Source: an uncultured Clostridia bacterium
Lineage (GTDB): Bacteria > Bacillota > Clostridia > TANB77 > CAG-508
Length of the DNA: 38,716 nt
Assembly (NCBI GenBank): GCA_947627415.1
Contig: CANQVU010000010.1
Span: 1-38,716, forward strand
Reading direction: 5' to 3'
The notes below the pieces were generated by a model. That model was not told the origin of the DNA. It was given only the letters and a program-made list of their open reading frames with translations, and did not search any database. Made by a program: the position numbers and the translations under genes. Below are positions 26,652 through 32,899 of this stretch, piece after piece. Every line of letters begins with the position of its first letter. Positions within the stretch are counted from its first letter, which is position 1.

Positions 26652-28077
26652 ATGAAAGAAAAAGTATTAAAATGTAGTCAAACAATTTTTTTAATAATAT
26701 ATTTATTATTTTCAATTGCACTTTTTTTATCTCAATTAAAATATACTCATTCTGTAAAATTTATTGTTTTATTTGTTTTTATTGCTCTATTTATTGGAAT
26801 TATTATTAAGTTTAAAAAATATTTTAGAAAAATATTAAATAAAAAAGTCTTTTTTATTGTATGCATTTGCATTGGAATTACTTTAAGAATTGCGCTATTA
26901 TTTTTAAATTATCCTAAATTAACTGGAGTAGGAGATTATCAAACTTTTTTTCATAATGCAAAAAGTTTTTGTGAAACAGGTACTATTGCTCAGCCAACAT
27001 ATATTGCCCTTTTCCCATTTCTTATGCCATATATAGTCATTTTAGGAAGTTTCTTTAAAATAGCAAAAATTTCATATTTTTCTGTTATTTTATTGAATAT
27101 TATTTTAGATTTAATCATACCACTTTTTTTATATTTTTCTTTTAACAATAAACCTTTGGCTAAATGTATTTCTGTAAGTTGGTTAATTAATCCAATTAAT
27201 ATAATATGGTGTACAATTTGTTGTCCTGTTGTACTTGTTAATTTTGGAATATCCGCTTCAATATTTATTTTTTCAAAATTAATCAAAAATATAAATTCTA
27301 AAAGATTTATTATATATAGCATATTAACTGGTATAGTAATTGGATTTTCTAATTCATTTAGGCCAATAATGCCTATAATGTTAATTGCAATATTGTTATA
27401 TTACATTTATATTAATTTAAAAAATAAAAAATTTAATAAAGATTATTTAATAAGTTTTATATTAATAATATTATTTTTTGTTTCAATAAGATATATCATT
27501 AATATATCAATGAATAAAGTTAATGGTCAAGAAGTTTCAAAAACTTCTGGCTGGACCTTATATTTAGGATCTAATTTAGATAGTAATCGGAACTTGGTAT
27601 AATGAACCAAAATTAGATGAGTTATTGGGTCAAGGACTATCTCCTGAAGAAGTGCAAAAAGAATTTAAAAATTTAGCAATTAAAAGATATAAAAATAATG
27701 GAATAAATAATATTAAATTATTCTGTTCTAAATTTGTAATATTAAGTGGTAATTTAGCTAATTTTACTTTTGACACATTTAATGCTACAATTACATTGGA
27801 ATTATTCTTAAAAATATTAAAATTGTGTTTACATATTTATATTACTGCACTTATATTTTTAAATTTATTACATGCTATCCAAAGTTTAATTTATAATAAA
27901 TATTTAAAAGAAGATATATTCTATATGCTATTTTATATAGGAATAATTGCTGCTCATTTATTTGTTGAGGTCAGCCCAAGATATTATACTCCAGCACTTG
28001 TTCCATTATCTATAATAGCATCAATATCAATATATAAAAATTTAAAATTAAATATAGAGGAAAATAAAAATGATTAA
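26652..28077 (+). CDS. GT-C/GT39-like polytopic glycosyltransferase, frame broken by a +1 shift at CGG
   Basis: Paralogue of the gene at 24950. I start it at ATG 26652, which has AGAAGGAAAA upstream inside the wecB remnant. The first 312 residues contain GVGDYQTFF (acidic loop), several helices, SFRPIMPIM and end ...GSNLDSN. Frame 0 then reads CGG AAC TTG GTA TAA. Skipping the C (27588-27590) continues GTWYNEPKLDELL through further helices and EVSPRYYTPAL to the stop at 28077, total 474 aa. The paralogue has GLDYSSMGQY where this protein has GSNLDSN-G-TW, so glycine is also the residue expected at the recoded position. It overlaps wecB by 8 bp. Confidence 0.8.
27588..27590 (+). other. CGG +1 shift site F (second GT-C gene codon 313)
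   Basis: Frame 0 reads AGT AAT CGG AAC TTG GTA TAA. Skipping C gives AAT GGA ACT TGG TAT (N-G-T-W-Y), in register with a glycine in the intact paralogue at 24950-26410. Confidence 0.85.
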
Positions 28078-29170
28078 AATAATGACAGTTTTTGGTACAA
28101 GACCAGAAGCCATTAAAATGGCTCCTGTAGTAAAAGAATTAAAATCAAGGAAAGAAATTGAATGTATTGTGTGTGTAACTGCACAGCATAGACAAATGCT
28201 TGATCAAGTATTAAATGTATTTAATATTATACCTGATTATGATTTAGATATAATGAAACCAGGACAAACTTTAAGTGATATTACTAGCAAAGTTCTTAAA
28301 GGATTAGAAGAAATTATGAATAAAGAAAAACCCAATATAGTTCTTGTTCATGGGGATACAACCACAACCTTTGTTAGTGCATTAGCAGCCTATTATTCAC
28401 AAATAGATATTGGACATGTTGAAGCAGGCTTACGTACATGGGACAAGTATTCACCATACCCTGAAGAAATGAATAGACAAATGGTCGGTGTTTTAGCAGA
28501 TATGCATTTTGCTCCAACTGAAAAAAGTATGCAAAATTTATTAAAAGAAGGAAAAAGTCCTGAAAATATATATGTTACAGGAAACACAGCTATAGATGCA
28601 CTACATACAACTGTTAACCAAAATTATAATCATGAATTATTTAATTGGATTGGAAATGACAAATTAATACTTGTTACTGCACATAGAAGAGAGAACTTGG
28701 GAGAACCAATGTACAAAATGTTTAGGGCAATAAAAAGAATAGTAAATGAATTTTCTGATGTTAAAGTTATATATCCTGTGCATTTAAATCCAAAGGTTAA
28801 ACAAATTGCAGATGAAATATTAGGAAATGATGAGAGAGTTAAATTAATATCTCCTTTAGAAGTAATTGATTTTCATAATTTTATAAATAAATCATACATA
28901 ATTTTAACAGATAGTGGTGGTATACAAGAAGAAGCTCCTTCCCTTGGAAAGCCAGTATTGGTTCTAAGGAATACAACTGAAAGGCCTGAAGGAATAACTG
29001 CAGGAACATTAAAACTTGCTGGAACAGAAGAAGAAACAATATATGAATTAACCAAGGAGTTATTAACCAATAAAATTGAATATGAAAAAATGAGTAAAGC
29101 TGTAAATCCATATGGTGATGGAAAGGCAAGCATTAGAATAGTTGATGCAATAATAAAAAAATATTGTTAG
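28070..29170 (+). CDS. wecB: UDP-N-acetylglucosamine 2-epimerase, non-hydrolysing
   Basis: Interconverts UDP-GlcNAc and UDP-ManNAc, supplying the donor for tagA; in teichoic acid loci the gene is called mnaA. The 366-aa protein begins MTVFGTRPEAIKMAPVV. It continues with VCVTAQHRQMLDQVL, VHGDTTTTFVSALA (about residues 92-105), HVEAGLRTWDKYSPYPEEMNRQ in two contiguous family motifs, TAHRRENLGEP (about 203-213) and LTDSGGIQEEAPSLGKPVLV (about 279-298). Length and motifs are complete. Its internal segment is the parent of the decayed copy at 26405. Confidence 0.95.
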   Translation: MIKIMTVFGTRPEAIKMAPVVKELKSRKEIECIVCVTAQHRQMLDQVLNVFNIIPDYDLDIMKPGQTLSDITSKVLKGLEEIMNKEKPNIVLVHGDTTTTFVSALAAYYSQIDIGHVEAGLRTWDKYSPYPEEMNRQMVGVLADMHFAPTEKSMQNLLKEGKSPENIYVTGNTAIDALHTTVNQNYNHELFNWIGNDKLILVTAHRRENLGEPMYKMFRAIKRIVNEFSDVKVIYPVHLNPKVKQIADEILGNDERVKLISPLEVIDFHNFINKSYIILTDSGGIQEEAPSLGKPVLVLRNTTERPEGITAGTLKLAGTEEETIYELTKELLTNKIEYEKMSKAVNPYGDGKASIRIVDAIIKKYC

Positions 29171-29195
29171 AATAAAAATAAATGTGAGGTACAAA

Positions 29196-29645
29196 GTGAT
29201 TAAAAAAATATTAGAATTATATGAAAAATATAAAGAAATTATTTTATATTTAATTTTTGGTGTGCTAACAACAATAGTTAATTTAGTTTCAAAATATATA
29301 TTACTATTTATATTATTAGATGCAAAAGATCCAATTCAATTACAAGCATCAATAATAATATCTTGGATAATTGCTGTTCTCTTTGCATACTTCACCAATA
29401 GAACTTTTGTATTTAAAAGTAAAAATCAAGCTAAATTAAAAGAATTCATAAATTTTATTATAGCAAGAATTTCAACTCTTTTATTAGAAATGTTTATTAT
29501 GTGGTTCTTTGTAACACTTTTAAATTTAAATTCAGATTTATATGTAATTATCTTTACTATAATATCTCAAGTCGCAGTAGTTATTGCTAACTATATATTT
29601 AGTAAATTATTTATATTTAATAAAAGTGAGGACCAAAAAAAATGA
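29196..29645 (+). CDS. gtrA: GtrA family membrane protein
   Basis: Small four-helix membrane protein of about 149 aa, with YLIFGVLTTIVNLVSKYILL at the start, WIIAVLFAYFTNRTFVFKS (about residues 60-78) and VVIANYIFSKLFIF at the end. All are typical of GtrA, which is thought to flip or bind undecaprenyl-phosphate sugars. I favour GTG 29196, five nucleotides after GAGGT; an in-frame GTG at 29184 is possible. It is the last gene of the tagO operon. With the DPM1-like GT2 (6074) and the GT-C proteins it forms a plausible three-part side-chain glycosylation set. Confidence 0.85.
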   Translation: MIKKILELYEKYKEIILYLIFGVLTTIVNLVSKYILLFILLDAKDPIQLQASIIISWIIAVLFAYFTNRTFVFKSKNQAKLKEFINFIIARISTLLLEMFIMWFFVTLLNLNSDLYVIIFTIISQVAVVIANYIFSKLFIFNKSEDQKK

Positions 29646-29725
29646 TATTTTTCAACTTTACTACTTGCTATTTATAATTAAATTAATTAATAATATTTAT
29701 ATAATAACAAAAAATAAATTAATAC

Positions 29726-29760
29726 ATAGTAAAAGCGAGCTATAAGCTCGCTTTTACTAT
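29726..29760. terminator. Bidirectional terminator between gtrA and the spore protein gene
   Basis: A perfect 16-bp inverted repeat (29726-29741 with 29745-29760, ATA loop) lies between two convergent genes and overlaps the stop codon of the minus-strand gene. It contains AAAA/TTTT tracts on both sides of a GC-containing core. The 80 bp before it hold no gene. Confidence 0.75.
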
Positions 29761-29921
29761 GCTTTTCTGTTAGCTATTTCTATTGCCTTTGCTACCATGC
29801 TACCACAATCTTTTGAAGATACACTTCCCCATCCTTCGTGTTTTACTTGTTCATATACTCCTAATTCTTTTGCAATTTCTTCTTTTAGATTTTCAGACAT
29901 TAATCCTTTGTTTCTTGCCAT
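29757..29921 (-). CDS. Alpha/beta-type small acid-soluble spore protein
   Basis: A 54-aa protein starting MARNKGLMSENLKEEIAKEL and containing HEGWGSVSSKDCGSMV near residues 28-43. This matches the alpha/beta SASP signature: the E-IA-ELG germination-protease site and the GW-G-x-(S/T)-x-(R/K)-x-C-G DNA-binding region. Such proteins coat and protect spore DNA and are degraded on germination. An AAAGGAGG site lies 7 nt before the ATG and a short palindrome precedes it. It is monocistronic, facing the tagO operon. I saw no clear sigma-G promoter by eye. Confidence 0.92.
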   Translation of the reverse strand: MARNKGLMSENLKEEIAKELGVYEQVKHEGWGSVSSKDCGSMVAKAIEIANRKA

Positions 29922-29936
29922 TTAAAATCCTCCTTT

Positions 29937-29960
29937 AGAAAAATGAAGTTTCATTTTTCT
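29937..29960 (-). promoter_or_regulatory. Palindrome in the spore protein leader
   Basis: Perfect 11-bp inverted repeat (29937-29947 with 29950-29960, 2-nt spacer) just upstream of the AGGAGG of the SASP gene. It could be an operator or an mRNA 5' stabilising hairpin. Confidence 0.5.
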
Positions 29961-30026
29961 ATTTATATTATTTGCAAAATATTATTTTTTATTTTAGCAA
30001 TTTATTCTAGTTTTTGTCATTTTGTA

Positions 30027-30055
30027 TTGACATTATTTTCCATATATATTATACT
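30027..30055 (+). promoter_or_regulatory. Strong sigma-A promoter of the putative toxin mRNA
   Basis: Consensus TTGACA (30027-30032), exactly 17 bp, TATACT (30050-30055). Transcription would start near 30062, giving a leader of about 64 nt before the toxin start codon. Confidence 0.8.
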
Positions 30056-30086
30056 CTTCTTGAAATAAGGAAAAGCAGAGTGTGTT

Positions 30087-30121
30087 ATCATCTCTATCCT
30101 CTAAGAAGAAAGTGAGATGAT
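30087..30121 (+). promoter_or_regulatory. Leader hairpin occluding the toxin start region
   Basis: ATCATCTC (30087-30094) can pair with GAGATGAT (30114-30121), which covers the likely ribosome binding region immediately upstream of the ATG at 30126. Such 5' structures limit translation in known type I toxin mRNAs. Confidence 0.55.
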
Positions 30122-30125
30122 GCAA

Positions 30126-30263
30126 ATGTTAGAAGAAATATTGATACAATTATTGACCTTGTCTTTAATTTTAAATATCTCTCTTACTATAATTTCTTTA
30201 ATTCTAATTATAGTTTTATCTATAATTACATATAAAAGAAATCGCATCTCTGCTAACCGTTAG
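30126..30263 (+). CDS. Small hydrophobic peptide, putative type I (holin-like) toxin
   Basis: A 45-aa peptide with a short acidic start (MLEE), one continuous hydrophobic helix of about 30 residues rich in Ile and Leu, and a basic tail (YKRNRISANR). This is the architecture of Fst/TxpA/holin-like membrane toxins. Two further in-frame ATGs (30117, 30120) lie just upstream; 30126 best fits the AGTGAGATGAT Shine-Dalgarno-like region. The gene has its own consensus promoter, an occluding leader hairpin, and a convergent promoter with a terminator that predicts an antisense RNA over its 3' end. I do not recognise a specific family. Confidence 0.6.
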   Translation: MLEEILIQLLTLSLILNISLTIISLILIIVLSIITYKRNRISANR

Positions 30264-30317
30264 AGATACGATTCTTTAATCCTTTAATGGTACCACACTT
30301 TGTGGATCCTTATTTCT
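30234..30317 (-). ncRNA. Predicted antisense RNA antitoxin
   Basis: From the minus-strand promoter at 30324-30351, an RNA starting near 30317 would run through a GGATCCACA...TGTGGTACC hairpin into a second hairpin (ATCGTATCTCT paired with AGAGATGCGAT). That second hairpin ends in TTTCTTTT near 30234, a good intrinsic terminator. The roughly 84-nt RNA is complementary to the last codons and 3' end of the toxin mRNA, the arrangement of known convergent type I antitoxins. Ends are approximate. Confidence 0.6.
30289..30309 (+). terminator. Hairpin at the 3' end of the toxin mRNA
   Basis: GGTACCACA pairs imperfectly with TGTGGATCC around CTT, followed by a T-rich run, a likely toxin mRNA terminator. 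Because it lies within the region copied on both strands, it may also be the loop through which the two RNAs first pair. Confidence 0.5.
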
Positions 30318-30323
30318 ATTTTT

Positions 30324-30351
30324 ATTATACCATATTTTTACATTTTGTAAA
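30324..30351 (-). promoter_or_regulatory. Promoter of the antisense RNA
   Basis: Minus strand TTTACA (30346-30351), 16-bp spacer, TATAAT (30324-30329) with an extended TG-G element. It points into the 3' end of the small hydrophobic ORF. Confidence 0.7.
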
Positions 30352-30365
30352 TAGTTTCTTAAAAA

Positions 30366-31739
30366 TTACTGTGTTAAAATTCCATTTGGTGTATCTATTA
30401 TTACTAAAATATTTTCTTCTCTTCCTGTTTCAGCATTTATATATACAAGGAAATCTGTATCATTTATTTTTCCTTTAAATTCATAACAAAGTATTTCTGT
30501 TTTCCATTCTGTTGGAATTATGGCTAATCCTTCACTTGTTATTTCTAAATTTTTATTTAAATTAGCTTTAGCCTCTTCCTTGGATATCTTAACTTTTGAA
30601 ATATCTCTTACAGTATGATTGTTTAAATATCCACTTGTTTCCATCCCTAAAACTTCACCATTATCTAATGCTATTTTTAATTTGATCAAATCTGGATATA
30701 CTACTACTCCATCTTGTTCATAAGCATAATTTATTGTTACAATTCCTGATTCTTTTAAATAATATGTCTCTTTCATATTTTCAATTCCACGTGATTGTAA
30801 AAATTCTTTTCCTATATTATTTGCTTCTTCTTGGGAAAGTACTTCTGCATTTATTTGCCTATTATAATTCATATTTACAATATGTCCACCAATTTTAGAT
30901 ATTGATATTGTAAGTGGATTATTATCATCACCGTCTTTTATCTTGATACTAAAATCAAATACTTGTATATCTCCATTTTCTATTAATCCATTAGAGTTTA
31001 ATTCTGCAATTTTATCTTCTCCAATAAATTCTTTGGCTATCTGCTTTGCTCTTTCTTCGTCTATCTCCTCACCAGTAAGTCCTTTTTTTTCTACAGATTC
31101 CATATGTTCTGAAAATGCTCCATCATAAATTAATCCAGCATATTCTCCAAAATTTTCATCTAAATTTTTGAATGTTTCTGCAGATAAATTATCAACTTGT
31201 TGTGCAAATGCAACGTCAGTATTTTTAGTTAATTCATCCCAACTTATTCTTCCTTCATTCATATCTGTAGATAGTTGGTCTAATGTATTTTTTAGATCTT
31301 GACTATAGTCATGTAGCTTTTTTAAATTATCTAAATCTTCTTGTGTAAGTTTTTCATTATATATGTTTTTTCTTGAAAGAGAATAACTATATTCGCTCAC
31401 TTGATTTAAAAATTTAGCAGTATTTGCAAGTTCTGTACTTGACACTGGAAGTTGTGCTAAATATACTTGTGCTAAATTTGCTTCTCTCCATACTTTACTA
31501 AGAGTCTCTGCACCATGCTCAGGTGTACTTGTAATGGTTGATTTAGCTAAATAGTTTTCTACATCTTGTACATAATCAATTAATTCATATAGAGCTAAAT
31601 TATATTGATTATGCGTCGCTGTTGTATATTCTTGTTTTTGTTTGTATAGAAAATATCCTAATACTATACTAACTATTATTAACAAAATCATAATTCCATA
31701 AAGATAATTTTTTTTCATTGTTTTTAAATATTTATTCAT
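30366..31739 (-). CDS. ypeB: Germination protein YpeB
   Basis: Spore inner-membrane protein that stabilises and regulates the cortex-lytic enzyme SleB. The 457-aa product has one N-terminal transmembrane helix (about residues 13-33), a helical YpeB region with ALYELIDYVQDVENYLAKS, VWREANLAQVYLAQLP and FLNQVSEYSYSL, and two PepSY-like repeats in the C-terminal half (KIKDGDDNNPLTISISKIGG and the region ending NAETGREENIL). The gene follows sleB in the same direction, the conserved order, but a 184-bp palindromic repeat now lies in the gap. Length is normal for the family. Confidence 0.93.
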   Translation of the reverse strand: MNKYLKTMKKNYLYGIMILLIIVSIVLGYFLYKQKQEYTTATHNQYNLALYELIDYVQDVENYLAKSTITSTPEHGAETLSKVWREANLAQVYLAQLPVSSTELANTAKFLNQVSEYSYSLSRKNIYNEKLTQEDLDNLKKLHDYSQDLKNTLDQLSTDMNEGRISWDELTKNTDVAFAQQVDNLSAETFKNLDENFGEYAGLIYDGAFSEHMESVEKKGLTGEEIDEERAKQIAKEFIGEDKIAELNSNGLIENGDIQVFDFSIKIKDGDDNNPLTISISKIGGHIVNMNYNRQINAEVLSQEEANNIGKEFLQSRGIENMKETYYLKESGIVTINYAYEQDGVVVYPDLIKLKIALDNGEVLGMETSGYLNNHTVRDISKVKISKEEAKANLNKNLEITSEGLAIIPTEWKTEILCYEFKGKINDTDFLVYINAETGREENILVIIDTPNGILTQ

Positions 31740-31775
31740 ACTTTTTCTCCAATCAAATTTTATTATTTAAATATG

Positions 31776-31959
31776 TAAATTGTTGTTTGTTTTATTTATT
31801 ACTGTAAAATAGTTTAATATAATTTTTTCAAGACGTCCTTCTTCACAAAAATTATTATTTCATAATAATTTTGGATTCGAAGCTCCTATTTCAAAAATTA
31901 TATTTAAACTATTTTACTAATCAAATTAATTTAAAAACAATTATACAAATTACAATTTA
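31776..31959. repeat. 184-bp palindromic repeat, copy 1 (MITE-like)
   Basis: Identical base for base, as read by eye, to 37001-37184 in the same orientation. It begins TAAATTGTTGTTTG and ends CAAATTACAATTTA, so its termini are imperfect inverted repeats. Internal arms (around TGTAAAATAGTTTAA and TTAAACTATTTTACT) extend the pairing, and a smaller perfect 11-bp hairpin lies at the centre (31848-31872). It has no coding capacity. TA at each edge is compatible with a TA target duplication. It sits 9 bp after the sleB stop. Confidence 0.88.
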
Positions 31960-31968
31960 TATTTTTGC

Positions 31969-32433
31969 CTATTTACAAAAATGGTGTTTGCCAATTGTTT
32001 TAACTATAGTTTTTGACCATATCCAACTACTTGTTGCAGTATTTGGGTTAAAATAAAAAGTACATCCTCCCGTTGGATCCCAACCGTTTAAAGCGTCTTG
32101 TGCTGCTTTTACTACTGTTGATGATTCATCTATCGGTACATTTATTTGTCCGTCAGAAACTGCAGTAAATGCACCTGGCTGGTAAATAACTCCAGCAATT
32201 GTATTTGGAAAGTCGCTACTCTTTACTCTATTCATTATTACTGCTCCTACAGCAACTTGTCCTTCATAGCTTTCTCCTCTTGCTTCCCCATTTATTGCTC
32301 TTGCCATAAGTTGTAAATCAGAGGCAGAATTAGTACTTGCCCCTAATACTTTATCGTTGCTTAAATTTTTTGAAAAAAATATTAAGCAAATAGAAAATAC
32401 TATTATTAAAAAACTATAAAATATCGTTTTCAT
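31969..32433 (-). CDS. sleB: SleB-type spore cortex-lytic hydrolase lacking the peptidoglycan-binding domain
   Basis: Lytic transglycosylase that degrades spore cortex peptidoglycan during germination. The 154-aa protein has an N-terminal hydrophobic signal/anchor (residues 1-20). The full hydrolase_2 catalytic domain follows: LMARAINGEARGES with the catalytic Glu, VGAVIMNRV, FPNTIAGVIYQPGAF, AQDALNG, TFYFNPNTA and a KTIGKHHFCK tail. Classical SleB also has an N-terminal peptidoglycan-binding repeat domain, which is absent, so this form resembles CwlJ in length, yet it is paired with ypeB as SleB is. I use ATG 32433, five nucleotides after GGAGAT; an ATG four codons upstream has no site. Confidence 0.9.
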   Translation of the reverse strand: MKTIFYSFLIIVFSICLIFFSKNLSNDKVLGASTNSASDLQLMARAINGEARGESYEGQVAVGAVIMNRVKSSDFPNTIAGVIYQPGAFTAVSDGQINVPIDESSTVVKAAQDALNGWDPTGGCTFYFNPNTATSSWIWSKTIVKTIGKHHFCK

Positions 32434-32465
32434 TTTTATCTCCATTTATAATTTTATTAATTAAA

Positions 32466-32799
32466 TAAATTGTTGTTTGAGCAAGAGAATTCGGCATTTG
32501 AAATTTGAAATCTAGATTATAGAATTCAATAGAAATTATAAGAACCCTACCCACCATCACAATCAAAGATTGTGGGTGGGTACCCAGGAACCTTGTTGCT
32601 TTCACAATAATAGATGTTAAGCCATTTTTCTGGGATCCGGCATTATCTCCGAAGGACTTCTGCCGGGAGATAAAATGGTTAACAGATATTATATTTCTAT
32701 TGAGTTCATTGCCTACATCTATTCGCTAGGACGGAGGAAAAAATTCCATTTCTGCGAAATAAATTTTTTCCTCACGTCCGGACGCTCAAATTACAATTT
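32466..32799. repeat. 334-bp structured element with the same terminal motif as the 184-bp repeats
   Basis: Begins TAAATTGTTGTTTGAGC and ends GCTCAAATTACAATTT, imperfect inverted termini shared with the 184-bp repeats, but the interior is unrelated. It holds three strong hairpins: 32548-32582 (CCCACC..CACAATC with GATTGTGGGTGGG), about 32604-32692 (GCCATTTT/AAAATGGTT arms plus CCGGCA/TGCCGGG) and 32729-32779 (GGACG..GGAAAAAATT with AATTTTTTCC..CGTCC). No convincing gene is inside. It may be a non-autonomous mobile element or encode a structured RNA. It fills most of the sleB upstream gap. Confidence 0.7.
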
Positions 32800-32858
32800 G
32801 ATATTTAAATATATTTTATATTGTTTTTGAAAATTTATACTTTTTTTATAAATTTTTA

Positions 32859-32867
32859 TGGTATAAT
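32859..32867 (+). promoter_or_regulatory. Extended -10 promoter for the GT28 gene
   Basis: TG-G-TATAAT at 32859-32867, 33 bp before the ATG at 32900. No good -35 at 17 bp is visible, as is common for extended -10 promoters. Confidence 0.6.
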
Positions 32868-32899
32868 ATGAAAAAATAATTATATATTATGAGGTTTTT

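Noticed and set aside
2063..27590. The six frame breaks as ordinary sequencing or assembly errors
   Set aside because: Near-identical contexts occur unshifted (TTCGGAAT at 19967 is in frame as TTC GGA AT), and GG-containing contexts without an added C are frequent (for example TTGGAAT at 12889 and 22735). The breaks are not at homopolymers and share one codon. I cannot exclude a base-calling artefact without reads, so the possibility is kept in the checks.
28393..29133. Minus-strand ORFs inside wecB
   Set aside because: They lie entirely within a complete, motif-rich gene on the plus strand and have no ribosome binding site or family features.
32414..32605. 63-residue minus-strand ORF overlapping the start of sleB and the structured element
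   Set aside because: It crosses the inverted-repeat end and a strong hairpin of the element, overlaps the sleB start, and has no recognisable domain. I considered a transposase C-terminus but could not support it.
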